Below are positions 1 through 8,640 of a stretch of 64,000 bases of DNA, in pieces (within the stretch, counting starts at the first letter, position 1; every line of letters begins with the position of its first letter). Under the pieces are notes generated by a model, which had not been told where the DNA came from, did no database searches, and saw only the letters and a list, made by a program, of their open reading frames with translations. The DNA is from Bifidobacterium merycicum DSM 6492 (GTDB lineage Bacteria; Actinomycetota; Actinomycetes; Actinomycetales; Bifidobacteriaceae). Position numbers and translations under genes: made by a program. The DNA lies in NCBI RefSeq assembly GCF_900129045.1, contig NZ_FQTX01000002.1, positions 496,001 to 560,000 on the forward strand, given 5' to 3'.

Positions 1-26
1 TCGCTCAGGAGTATTTCGGAGATTAG
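1..26 (+). CDS. hsdS: 3' end of an upstream hsdS (type I specificity subunit), partial
   Basis: Only the last codons are in the window. Reading from base 3 gives AQEYFGD followed by a TAG stop at 24-26. This resembles the tail of the complete hsdS downstream, which ends in LTQKYFAL, and the general HsdS ending (SLMQEYFG). So the recombinase that follows appears to sit between two hsdS genes in the same orientation. The call rests on seven residues and on context, and the rest of the gene must be seen upstream to confirm it. Confidence 0.5.
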
Positions 27-68
27 AGTTCGTTAAACCCTGATATTGCAAGGTTCTCGATGGCTTAC

Positions 69-105
69 GGCACCTTTTTTGTAGGGAAACCAACAAGGAG
101 GTGCC
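69..105 (+). promoter_or_regulatory. Hairpin covering the Shine-Dalgarno of the recombinase; also terminator-like
   Basis: Bases 69-79 (GGCACCTTTTT) can pair with 95-105 (AAGGAGGTGCC) in an 11-bp stem with two G-U pairs and a 15-nt loop. The right arm contains the complete Shine-Dalgarno AAGGAGG of the recombinase. The stem is followed by TTTTCTC, so the same hairpin may act as a terminator after the upstream hsdS. In either role it would keep recombinase synthesis low. The pairing is read directly from the sequence; the regulatory role is inferred. Confidence 0.55.
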
Positions 106-112
106 TTTTCTC

Positions 113-1084
113 ATGCAACAGACAATCGAACGAATTGACCGTCTTATGGCCCCTATGCTGAATGATGAGCAGGCTTCGGAACTTCATACGGTGCTTGTGG
201 CCTGTCTAACTGAGAAAGGTGGGAATCCACGCGGTCCCGAAACAATGACCGAATGCATAGACTTGTTTCTTGCCGCGAAGAAGCTCGAAGGTTGTTCAGA
301 ACGGTCGTTGCGTTACTATGCGACCACATTGTCCCGTTTTGCTACGGAAATCTCCAAGCCGGCTCACGACATCACCACCGACGATATTCGCGACTATCTC
401 ACACGATATTCGCGTGATGGCCGCGTAGGCAAGACAACAATCGACAACATCCGCCGCGTCATCTCCAGTTGCTTCTCCTGGCTTGAAGAGGAAGACTACA
501 TTTACAAAAGCCCTGTACGTAGAATCAAGAAAATCAGGACTTCGAGAACGTTGAAACCCGTGTATTCGGACGAATCGCTTGAACAACTCCGTGACTCCTG
601 CAAGGAGACGCGTGACCTTGCAATGATTGATTTATTGACATCTACGGGCATCAGGGTAGGCGAGCTGGTGCAGCTGAATCGTCGTGATATCGACTTCGAT
701 GCACGCGAATGTGTGGTCCACGGCAAAGGGGACAAGGAACGACGAGTCTACTTCGATGCCCGTGCGAAAACTCATCTGCTCGTATACCTTGAACAGCGAA
801 TGGATGACGAGCCCGCCTTGTTCGTTTCCCTGCAACGTCCATTTAATCGATTGGAGATCAGCGGTGTGGAGGCTAGGCTTCGCAAGCTTGGCAAGGTCTC
901 AGGCGTCAAGCATGTGCATCCGCATAAATTCAGGCGAACGCTTGCGACGAAGGCTATTGATAAAGGAATGCCAATTGAACAGGTGCAGGTGCTGCTCGGA
1001 CACAGTAAAATCGACACGACTCTTTGCTATGCGCAGGTGGATCAAAGCAACGTCAAGCGTTCCCATCGCAAATTCATATCATGA
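113..1084 (+). CDS. Tyrosine recombinase (XerC/D-like) within the hsd locus
   Basis: A 323-residue site-specific recombinase of the phage integrase family. It has an N-terminal SAM-like core-binding domain (about 45-135) and a C-terminal catalytic domain. The catalytic set is visible: Arg181 in TGIRVGEL, Lys205 in GKGDKER, His271 and Arg274 in HKFRRT, His297 in LGHSKIDTT, and Tyr306 in CYAQV. I chose ATG 113 because it lies 11 nt after AAGGAGG; the GTG at 101 overlaps that site. The stop overlaps the hsdS start (ATGA). Recombinases between hsdS genes usually exchange target-recognition domains by inversion, and that is the likely job here. A general integrase of a lost element is the alternative. 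Confidence 0.9.
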   Translation: MQQTIERIDRLMAPMLNDEQASELHTVLVACLTEKGGNPRGPETMTECIDLFLAAKKLEGCSERSLRYYATTLSRFATEISKPAHDITTDDIRDYLTRYSRDGRVGKTTIDNIRRVISSCFSWLEEEDYIYKSPVRRIKKIRTSRTLKPVYSDESLEQLRDSCKETRDLAMIDLLTSTGIRVGELVQLNRRDIDFDARECVVHGKGDKERRVYFDARAKTHLLVYLEQRMDDEPALFVSLQRPFNRLEISGVEARLRKLGKVSGVKHVHPHKFRRTLATKAIDKGMPIEQVQVLLGHSKIDTTLCYAQVDQSNVKRSHRKFIS

Positions 1085-2379
1085 CACCCAGCAAACACCA
1101 ATTTGACGGACATAGAGTACGTATTCCCGATGTATTTGATTTGCAGATGGGAAAGACTCCGTCGCGGAAGAATCCCTTGTACTGGCGCGATGGCAATCAT
1201 GACTGGGTCTCTATAGCAGATTTGGGTTCCTTCGGTAAGTATGTTGGCAAGACGAAAGAACGGATTAATGATTTTGCAGTAAAAGAATCTGGCATTAAAC
1301 TGACTCCGGCGAATACGGTGTTGATGAGCTTTAAATTATCCCTTGGCAAGACATCGATAACGACAGAGCCTGTGTACACAAACGAAGCCATTATGGCTTT
1401 TATCAATAAAGGCTTGTATCCGGTTGACACCAGTTTTATGTACCATCAATGCCGCTCAAAAGATTGGGCTGCGGGGACGAATGCTGCTGTTATGGGGAAG
1501 ACACTGAACAAAAGGACACTTGGACGGTCCGTTATCTTTTTGCCCTCACTTGAGGAACAGGAAGATATAGCAGCAAAACTTGATTTCATCGATGAACAGC
1601 TTCAAAAAGCGAAGGATGTTCTTCATGAGCTTGATTCTCTCGTCAAATCCCGGTTTGTCGAAATGTTTGGGAATGACAAACTATTTCAAGCTCGTCAAAT
1701 GGGGCAGTTGTTTTCAGGAATAGTGTCAGGCACTAATGTAAGTGGCAAGCAGAGGTCAATATTGCCGGGTGAGTTTGCAGTACTAAAGATCAGTGCTGTT
1801 ACGAAAGGGTTCTTTAAGCCAAATGAATATAAAGTGGTTGATGATGTCTCGAATATAAAAATGATTCACCCGCGAAAAGGAGATTTACTTTTTAGTCGAG
1901 CAAATACGAGTGAGATGGTTGGAGCTACTGCAATTGTTGATGATGACTATGAACAATTATTCCTCCCTGATAAGCTGTGGCGTCTTGATCCTGCTGAGGG
2001 GGTCAATTCTCTATTTCTCAAATACTTATTGTCGACAGAGAGAGTTCGGGCTGAAATATCCAAGGCGTCAACCGGAACGAGCGGTTCAATGCAAAACATT
2101 TCGATGGCAAAATTCAGCCGGATTGATGTTTTCTTACCCTCGGCGGAGCTGCAGCAACAATTCGCTGATTTTGCTGCGCAGGTAGACAAATCGCGATTTG
2201 CTGGAACGTTCACTGGGACAATAAATGTGAAAAACTATGCAATAAGCTGTAGTGTGCATAATAATTCTGGTCGTATTCCCAATGAGGCTCTGCACAGCGT
2301 AAGAGAAGTGACGGAATGCGCGTTATTCGAGCTGCAAGAGTTGTACGATAGCCTTACGCAAAAGTATTTCGCTCTGTGA
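1081..2379 (+). CDS. hsdS: Type I restriction-modification specificity subunit HsdS
   Basis: A 432-residue DNA sequence-recognition subunit, which would guide the HsdM methylase and HsdR nuclease. The layout is two target-recognition domains (about 5-165 and 210-355), each followed by a helical spacer. The central spacer reads LPSLEEQEDIAAKLDFID and then LVKSRFVEMFGN; the distal one begins LPSAELQQQFADFAAQVDKS. The start ATG overlaps the recombinase stop, suggesting translational coupling. Between SRFA and ELQELYDSLTQKYF there are about 40 extra residues (about 378-418) that interrupt the usual C-terminal helix. Base composition is more AT-rich than the bifidobacterial core genes to the right. 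The HsdS assignment is firm; activity is not known. Confidence 0.92.
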   Translation: MTPSKHQFDGHRVRIPDVFDLQMGKTPSRKNPLYWRDGNHDWVSIADLGSFGKYVGKTKERINDFAVKESGIKLTPANTVLMSFKLSLGKTSITTEPVYTNEAIMAFINKGLYPVDTSFMYHQCRSKDWAAGTNAAVMGKTLNKRTLGRSVIFLPSLEEQEDIAAKLDFIDEQLQKAKDVLHELDSLVKSRFVEMFGNDKLFQARQMGQLFSGIVSGTNVSGKQRSILPGEFAVLKISAVTKGFFKPNEYKVVDDVSNIKMIHPRKGDLLFSRANTSEMVGATAIVDDDYEQLFLPDKLWRLDPAEGVNSLFLKYLLSTERVRAEISKASTGTSGSMQNISMAKFSRIDVFLPSAELQQQFADFAAQVDKSRFAGTFTGTINVKNYAISCSVHNNSGRIPNEALHSVREVTECALFELQELYDSLTQKYFAL

Positions 2380-2398
2380 ATGAACGAAGGGGTCTGTC

Positions 2399-5300
2399 AT
2401 GAGCAATTTTGCATTCCTGCTTGATCAGGATGATTACAAGATGTTCGCTGTTCCGTGCGTAGAAGCAGAGCATAGTTTCTCCATTTCGCCAACACTGTGT
2501 GCCATGGCCGCACGCAAAGCATTGGAGCTCGCGGTGAAATGGGTGTTCGCGGTGGATTCCTCCATCACATTTCCATACAGGGGGAACCTCCAATCATTGC
2601 TGCATGAGCCTACATTCCAGCGGGCCATAGGCAGCGAGCAGATGCTGAAATCGTTCCAATACATCGTCAAGAACGGTAACAACACCATTCACAGCAAGAT
2701 ACGCATCAGCGCCAGCGATGCGATGTTTGACTTGAAGCTGCTGTTCCAGTTCATCCAGTGGATCGACTACACCTACGGTAAGCAGTACAAGAAGCGTTCT
2801 TTTGACATCCAACAGGTACCGCGCATTCAGCAGGCCCTTTCACAGAAGGAGGTCAAGGCCAAGGAGGAAGTGGCTCGAAAAGAGCTTGCTAGCGAGCTTG
2901 ATGAGAAAGACAGGCAGATTGACGAGCTCAAGCAGCAGCTTGAGCAAGCCCGCGAAGCACTGTCTGTAGAGAAAACCAAGCGACCGCCCATGCCGGACAG
3001 TGAGCTGGACCTGAGTGAATATGAGACGCGTCAGCAATTTATCGACTTTGACCTGCGCGTAGCCGGCTGGAATGTCGACTCCGAAACGGAAGTTGTCAAA
3101 GAGCGCAAAGTCCTCGGCATGGAAGGCAACGAAGGACAGATCGGTTATATCGACTACTACCTCAAAGGCAGAGACGGTAAGCCGCTGGCCATCATCGAAG
3201 CCAAGAGGACCGCCTACGATCCGAAGAAGGGACTTGAACAATCCCGCCAGTACGCCGCCTGTCTGGAACGTGAATTCGGGTACCGTCCGCTGATTTTCCT
3301 CAGCAATGGGTACACCACGTATTTCGTGGATGACGAGAACGGGCCGTATCGCCCTGTCGGAGGTGTATTCTCGCAGGATGATCTGCAGAGGCTGATGAAC
3401 CGTCGTAAGCAGGCCTTGGACCCGTTGACGGTTCAGGTGAATCTGGCGGTTGCCGGACGCTACTATCAGGTCGAAGCGATCCGGGCATTCTGCGAAGCCC
3501 TTAATCAGGGTAAGCGCCGTGGACTGCTGGTCATGGCCACGGGAACCGGCAAGACCCGTGTCTCCGCTGCGCTGACGGATGTGCTTATGCGCTCCCACCT
3601 TGTGAAGAACGTGTTGTTCCTCGCCGACCGCGTTGAACTGGTCAGACAGGCGAAAAGCGCTTATGGCGAATACTATCCGGAATGGTCGCTGTGCAATCTT
3701 TGTGAGAACAAGCATGATACCGATGCCCGGGTAGTGTTCTCCACGTACCAGACGATGATCGGCGCGATCGACGTGGAGAAATCCGATGAAGGCAAGCTTG
3801 TATTTTCTCCGGGGCATTTCGACCTCATCATCGTGGACGAAGCGCATCGTTCCATCTTCAAGAAGTACAAGGACATCTTCAACCATTTCGACGCACTGAT
3901 TGTCGGTTTGACGGCAACGCCTCGCAACGAGGTGAGTCGCAACACCTACGACTTCTTCCAGGTCGAGCATGGAGTGCCGACCTACCTCTACGAGTACAAG
4001 ACCGCAGTGGAACGGGATCATTACCTCGTGCCGTTCTACAACATCGAAGCCACCACCAAGTTCACCAATGAAGGCATCACCTATGATGACTTGACTGAAG
4101 AAGACAAGGAACGATACGAGGAGGATTTCGGCGAAGATGATGGAGAGGACGGCATCGCGGTGCCGGATCATATCGATGCGGCGGCATTAAACAAATTCGT
4201 CATGAACGCCAACACCGTAGACATTGTTCTGCAGGACCTCATGGAACACGGCATTCGTACCAAAGGCGGTGAGCAGATCGGCAAGACTATCATCTTCGCG
4301 CAGAATCAGAAGCACGCCCATTTCATCGTGGAACGGTTCGGTGCCCTTTACCCCAACCTTGCCAAGAACGGTTTCGCCAAAGTAGTGGTGCATAGCGAAG
4401 ACTATTCGCGTGCCATTATCCAGGATTTCAAGCGTAAGCCGTTACCCGTCATCACCGTCTCTGTGGACATGATGGATACCGGTGTGGATGTGCCGGAAGT
4501 CATGAATCTCGTCTTCTTCAAGAAGGTTCGCTCCCGTATCAAGTTCTGGCAGATGATCGGCCGTGGCACCCGCCTATGCGAAGGCCTCGACTGCGTGGAC
4601 GGCATTGATGGGGAATACACCGACAAGCGACGCTTCTGCATCTTCGACTACTGCGGCAACTTCGAATTCTTCCGTGAGCAGACAAAAAGCATTGAAGAGA
4701 AGCCAGTTGCCTCGTTAAGCGAACAGATTTTCGGTCGGAAAGTGGAACTGATCCATGCGTTGCAGGCGAGCGAATTCACTTCCGAGGAAAAGCTCTTGGG
4801 CTGGCGTAAGGAACTCGTTCAGGATGTTCACGACCAGATAGCATCGCTTGATGCGAACAAGACATCCGTTCGATTGAGGCGCGAATTCGTTGAAAAGTAT
4901 CGGAACATCAAGGCTTTCGACTACATTAACGAAATCGCCGTTCATGATTTGACGGGCGAGCTTGCGCCTTTGGCTCATTATGAAGGCGAAGATGAATATG
5001 CGTTGCGTTTTGACGTGCTGATGTATGGGCTTATGATTGCCTCGATGATGGGGCAGAACACCGCGAAATATACATCGAAGATTCATGCCACCGCCTCGCA
5101 GCTCAAGGAGCGTATGACCATCCCTCAGGTCAAGGCGCAGGAAAGCATGATTAGGCGAATCAGCGATGAACCGGACTATCTGGAGAATGCCTCGCTTGAA
5201 GAGCTGGAAAGAATCCGCATTACGCTTCGTGGCCTCATACGATTCATCGTCGACGCGAACACGCGCAAGACCATCATCACCGATCTGAAAGATCCGGTGC

Positions 5301-5806
5301 TCACCCGCATGGAAGGACAGGAATTTGACACCACCGAGCACTACGAAAGCTATAAGCAGAAGCTCAACCGGTACGTCAACGAGCATCGTGACGATGAGGT
5401 GATTCAGAAGCTCCATTACAACAAACCTCTTACCAAAGAGGACTACTCCGAGCTTGAGGACATCATGACCCACAAACTCGGCTCGAAGGAGGAATATCAG
5501 AAGGAGTATGATGTTCCGCTTGGTTTGGCCATACGGCGGATCGTCAAGCTCGATCACCAAGCAACAATGGATGCCTTCGCCTCGTTCATCAATAGGCATG
5601 CTCTCAGCTCCTCGCAAAGCGCGCTGATGGAGAAAATCATCGCTTATGTTGAACAAAACGGTTATCTGAAGATGGAAGATCTTGTCAAGCCCCCGTTTGA
5701 CAAGCCCAAGCCGCTCTTCCAATTGTTCGACAATGGTGATGACTTGATGGCTCTGAAAGCCTGCATCGACCGATTGAATGCCAATGCGTTGGAACCTGCG
5801 GCGTGA
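2399..5806 (+). CDS. hsdR: Type I restriction enzyme R subunit HsdR (EcoEI-like)
   Basis: A 1135-residue ATP-dependent translocase and endonuclease subunit. Residues 1-130 resemble DUF4145 and are followed by a charged coiled coil (about 135-195). The HSDR_N nuclease domain has LAIIEAKRT with the PD-(D/E)xK Glu-Ala-Lys near 267-269. The SF2 helicase core shows MATGTGKT (Walker A, about 379), VDEAH (about 479-483) and GLTATPRNE; the second RecA-like half has the arginine-finger region GRGTRLCEG. The C-terminal third matches the EcoEI_R_C type. The gene starts 19 bp after hsdS with GAAGGGG as ribosome site. No hsdM lies in the window. The reading frame is intact. Confidence 0.95.
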   Translation: MSNFAFLLDQDDYKMFAVPCVEAEHSFSISPTLCAMAARKALELAVKWVFAVDSSITFPYRGNLQSLLHEPTFQRAIGSEQMLKSFQYIVKNGNNTIHSKIRISASDAMFDLKLLFQFIQWIDYTYGKQYKKRSFDIQQVPRIQQALSQKEVKAKEEVARKELASELDEKDRQIDELKQQLEQAREALSVEKTKRPPMPDSELDLSEYETRQQFIDFDLRVAGWNVDSETEVVKERKVLGMEGNEGQIGYIDYYLKGRDGKPLAIIEAKRTAYDPKKGLEQSRQYAACLEREFGYRPLIFLSNGYTTYFVDDENGPYRPVGGVFSQDDLQRLMNRRKQALDPLTVQVNLAVAGRYYQVEAIRAFCEALNQGKRRGLLVMATGTGKTRVSAALTDVLMRSHLVKNVLFLADRVELVRQAKSAYGEYYPEWSLCNLCENKHDTDARVVFSTYQTMIGAIDVEKSDEGKLVFSPGHFDLIIVDEAHRSIFKKYKDIFNHFDALIVGLTATPRNEVSRNTYDFFQVEHGVPTYLYEYKTAVERDHYLVPFYNIEATTKFTNEGITYDDLTEEDKERYEEDFGEDDGEDGIAVPDHIDAAALNKFVMNANTVDIVLQDLMEHGIRTKGGEQIGKTIIFAQNQKHAHFIVERFGALYPNLAKNGFAKVVVHSEDYSRAIIQDFKRKPLPVITVSVDMMDTGVDVPEVMNLVFFKKVRSRIKFWQMIGRGTRLCEGLDCVDGIDGEYTDKRRFCIFDYCGNFEFFREQTKSIEEKPVASLSEQIFGRKVELIHALQASEFTSEEKLLGWRKELVQDVHDQIASLDANKTSVRLRREFVEKYRNIKAFDYINEIAVHDLTGELAPLAHYEGEDEYALRFDVLMYGLMIASMMGQNTAKYTSKIHATASQLKERMTIPQVKAQESMIRRISDEPDYLENASLEELERIRITLRGLIRFIVDANTRKTIITDLKDPVLTRMEGQEFDTTEHYESYKQKLNRYVNEHRDDEVIQKLHYNKPLTKEDYSELEDIMTHKLGSKEEYQKEYDVPLGLAIRRIVKLDHQATMDAFASFINRHALSSSQSALMEKIIAYVEQNGYLKMEDLVKPPFDKPKPLFQLFDNGDDLMALKACIDRLNANALEPAA

Positions 5807-5832
5807 TATCGGAAGAGGAAAAGCTTCGTTTA

Positions 5833-5860
5833 GGCACAGCGCTCCCCGGTGTGCTGTGCC
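5833..5860 (+). terminator. Possible terminator after hsdR
   Basis: A perfect 8-bp inverted repeat, GGCACAGC and GCTGTGCC, with a 12-nt loop lies 26 bp after the hsdR stop. There is no strong T run after it, so this is a weak or Rho-assisted candidate. The remaining bases up to the next gene (5861-6019) hold nothing else I recognise. Confidence 0.4.
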
Positions 5861-6019
5861 TTGCCATTCCTGCTTCCGATTCCGCCCAGAGCCATACGCC
5901 CAGTGTTCTGTAAGGGGAAGCCGCTACCGTGAAAACGTTCAGACAAATCACGCGGTTATGCGCAAACCGCTGTGGCGAAACCGCAGAAACACAAAGAAAC
6001 CACAAGGGGGGAGGGGATC

Positions 6020-6637
6020 ATGAGCAAGCTGATGCTGGTATCCGCATTCGCGCCGGTCAGCCACAAGCTCGAACGCATCGAACCTGATCTCAAAGGCAGA
6101 ACAGTCACCTTCATCCCCACTGCAAGCATGAAGGACTTCACCGGCTTCTTCAACCGCATGGCCAAATGGAAGCTACGCGCCCTCGGCCTCAACGTGCAGG
6201 AGATCGACGTGGCCGTCGCCTCCTACCACGACATCAAAACTACCATCGCCTCCAGCAGCATGATCTACGTAACCGGCGGCAACACCTTCTATCTTCTCCA
6301 ATCCCTGCGCTACTCATCGGCCGATGAGCTCATCGCACAAGCCGTGCGGGAAGGCAAAACCTACATCGGCGAATCAGCCGGAGCCGTGGTGGCCGGGCCC
6401 AACATCGAATACATCAAACGCATGGACAGCGAAGACCCCGCCCCCTACCTCGACAGCAACTACGCGGGCCTGGGACTCGTGGACTTCAACATCGTGCCCC
6501 ACATCGACGGCCCAGCCCTCGGCGAATCCGCGGCCGAAATCATGCGCCACAGCAACAGCGACGACCACATGGTGCCCATCCGCGACGATCAGGCCGTACT
6601 TGTCAATGGCCCACACATCGAACTCGTCGAACGCTGA
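6020..6637 (+). CDS. Peptidase E-like (family S51) serine hydrolase
   Basis: A 205-residue cytoplasmic protein of the dipeptidase E/cyanophycinase fold. The nucleophile is the Ser in GESAGAVVAGP (about 116-126), and YVTGGNTFYLLQ is the preceding conserved strand-turn. A His follows in VPHIDGP. Dipeptidase E cleaves Asp-X dipeptides; whether this one does is not shown by sequence alone. The ATG at 6020 follows a strong GGGGGGAGGGG. It stands alone between the acquired hsd locus and gnd, and its base composition is already like the rest of the chromosome. Confidence 0.82.
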   Translation: MSKLMLVSAFAPVSHKLERIEPDLKGRTVTFIPTASMKDFTGFFNRMAKWKLRALGLNVQEIDVAVASYHDIKTTIASSSMIYVTGGNTFYLLQSLRYSSADELIAQAVREGKTYIGESAGAVVAGPNIEYIKRMDSEDPAPYLDSNYAGLGLVDFNIVPHIDGPALGESAAEIMRHSNSDDHMVPIRDDQAVLVNGPHIELVER

Positions 6638-6723
6638 AAGCGAGACGCACGGCAACGCTGGGCAAGCAGGGTTATAGACTATACAGCGTTTGATCCAAGC
6701 CTCTTCTCAATGGAAGGTAACGC

Positions 6724-8172
6724 ATGTCAGCTGAAGCAAACGTCGGCGTCGTCGGCCTGGCCGCAATGGGCGGCAGCCTCGCACGCAATCTCGCACACCA
6801 CGGCAACAAGGTCGCCGTATTCAACCGCACCTACGCCCGCACCGAAAAGCTCATGAACGAGCACGGCACCGAAGGCGAATTCTACCCGGCCAAAACCCTT
6901 GAGGAATTCGTAGACAGCCTCGTCAAGCCGCGCACCGCCATCATCATGGTCAAGGCAGGCGAACCCACCGACGCCATGATCAACGCGCTCGCCGACCTGA
7001 TGGAGCCGGGCGACATCATCGTCGATGCCGGCAACGCCTACTTCCCCGACACCATCCGCCGTGAGAAGGAAATCAGCGCACGTGGCCTGCATTTCGTGGG
7101 CTGCGGCGTCTCCGGCGGCGAGGAGGGCGCCCTGCTCGGGCCGTCCATGATGCCGGGCGGTTCCGAGGAATCCTGGAAGACGCTGAAGCCGATCTTCGAA
7201 TCCATCGCGGCCAAGGCCGAAGGCGAGCCGTGCGTCGCCCACATCGGCTTGAATGGTGCCGGTCACTTCGTCAAGATGGTGCACAACGGCATCGAATACT
7301 CCGACATGCAGCTCATTGCAGAAAGCTACGATCTTATGCGCCGCGGCCTGGGCATGACCCCGGCCGAGATCGGCGACGTGTTCGAGCAGTGGAACAAGAC
7401 CGAACTTGACTCCTACCTCATCGAGATCACTGCCGAAGTGCTGCACCAGGTCGACAAGAAGACCGGCAAGCCGCTGGTCGACCTGATTGTGGACCATGCC
7501 GGCATGAAGGGCACCGGCACCTGGACCGTGCAGACCGCGCTGTCCCTGGCCGTACCGGTCACCGGCATCGCCGAAGCCGTGTTCGCCCGTGGCCTGTCCT
7601 CCGAGGCGGATCTGCGTGAGGAAGCCGCCAAGCAGGGCTTCGCCGGCCCGAACGGCGAACTGAACCTGAACAGCGAGGAGAAGAAGGCCTTCATCGAAGA
7701 CATCCGCCAGGCCCTCTACGCCTCCAAGATCGTCGCCTATGCCCAGGGCTTCAACGAGATCACCACCGCCGCCAAGGAATACGGCTGGGATATCGACCTG
7801 GCCGCCGTGGCACGCATCTGGCGTGGCGGCTGCATCATCCGCGCGAAGTTCCTTAACCGCATCTCCGAAGCGTTCGAATCCGGTGAGGCCAACGTGTCGC
7901 TGCTGTTCGCCCCGTACTTCAAGAACGCCATCGAAACCGCCGAATCCTCCTGGCGCAACGTGGTGGCCCAGGCAGCGCTTAACGGCCTGCCGACCCCGGC
8001 GTTCGCTTCGTCGCTCTCGTACTTCGACGGTCTGCGTTCCCCGCGTCTGCCCGCCGCCCTCATCCAGGGCCAGCGCGACTATTTCGGCGCCCACACCTAC
8101 CAGCGTGTGGATCAGCCGGGCGCGTTCCACACCCTGTGGGCCGAGCCGGGCCGCGAGGAGATCGAGGCCTGA
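6724..8172 (+). CDS. gnd: 6-phosphogluconate dehydrogenase (decarboxylating)
   Basis: A 482-residue enzyme making ribulose 5-phosphate, CO2 and NADPH from 6-phosphogluconate. The N-terminal Rossmann motif is GLAAMGGSLARNLAHHG. The substrate motifs GVSGGEEGALLGPSMMPGG and KMVHNGIEY (with the conserved His-Asn) are present, as is the C-terminal tail with RDYFGAHTYQR. The length is normal. Its ATG follows GGAAGG. zwf, opcA and pgl, the preceding steps, lie a few kb away on the other strand. Bifidobacteria ferment by the fructose-6-phosphate shunt, so this branch mainly supplies NADPH and pentose. Confidence 0.97.
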   Translation: MSAEANVGVVGLAAMGGSLARNLAHHGNKVAVFNRTYARTEKLMNEHGTEGEFYPAKTLEEFVDSLVKPRTAIIMVKAGEPTDAMINALADLMEPGDIIVDAGNAYFPDTIRREKEISARGLHFVGCGVSGGEEGALLGPSMMPGGSEESWKTLKPIFESIAAKAEGEPCVAHIGLNGAGHFVKMVHNGIEYSDMQLIAESYDLMRRGLGMTPAEIGDVFEQWNKTELDSYLIEITAEVLHQVDKKTGKPLVDLIVDHAGMKGTGTWTVQTALSLAVPVTGIAEAVFARGLSSEADLREEAAKQGFAGPNGELNLNSEEKKAFIEDIRQALYASKIVAYAQGFNEITTAAKEYGWDIDLAAVARIWRGGCIIRAKFLNRISEAFESGEANVSLLFAPYFKNAIETAESSWRNVVAQAALNGLPTPAFASSLSYFDGLRSPRLPAALIQGQRDYFGAHTYQRVDQPGAFHTLWAEPGREEIEA

Positions 8173-8203
8173 ACAAAGGCCTGAACCCGTAGTAAAAAAC
8201 GGT

Positions 8204-8248
8204 AGAATAAGGGGCTTTGCAATCTGGTGTTGCAAAGCCCCTTATTCT
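8204..8248. terminator. Strong bidirectional terminator after gnd
   Basis: A perfect 18-bp inverted repeat (8204-8221 and 8231-8248) around a 9-nt loop. The arms start AGAATAAGGGGC and end GCCCCTTATTCT. The A-rich start and T-rich end allow use from both strands: for gnd and for the minus-strand ABC remnant. Confidence 0.85.
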
Positions 8249-8289
8249 GTCTCGTCGGTGTTCGGGGAACAGCGTGCCATGATGCATTG

Positions 8290-8640
8290 CTAGCGTGCCG
8301 TTGCCTCGAATTGGCTGTTGTACAGGTCGGCATAGAAGCCGTGTTTTGCGATCGGCTCGTCATGGCTGCCCTGCTCGATAATGGTTCCGTGGTTCATTAC
8401 AAGGATGCGGTCCGCGTTCCGAATGGTGGAGAGGCGATGCGCGATGATGACGCTGGTCCGGCCCCGCATCAGCGTCTCCATGGCCTTCTGTATCTCCAAT
8501 TCGGTGCGGGTGTCTCCACTGGAAGTGGCCTCGTCCAAAATCAGAATGGTCGGATTCGCCAGAATCGCCCGAGCAATGGCCATCAGTTGCTCATGTGTGC
8601 CGATTCCGGCTACGCATCCCTCATCCAGAACGCGCGAGGA
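8290..8640 (-). pseudogene. Remnant of ABC exporter ATPase gene(s), internally fused
   Basis: The minus strand encodes the last third of an ABC exporter: [16 protein letters not shown] (Walker B and D loop), [16 protein letters not shown] (H loop) and a normal C-terminus. No Walker A, membrane domain or start remains. Just before it stands [18 protein letters not shown], which resembles the very end of an exporter ATPase, joined directly to [17 protein letters not shown]. This looks like a deletion joining the end of one exporter gene to the middle of its partner, perhaps through the similar stretches EQLMA and KQLLA. The D loop reads SSGD instead of the usual SSVD. It is not a functional gene. 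Confidence 0.8.

Noticed and set aside
2840..4171. Long minus-strand open frame opposite hsdR
   Set aside because: It is the antisense of a well-conserved HsdR, has no ribosome site and no recognisable domain.
6727..8235. 502-residue minus-strand frame opposite gnd
   Set aside because: A mirror frame caused by GC-rich codon bias; the plus strand encodes an intact 6-phosphogluconate dehydrogenase.
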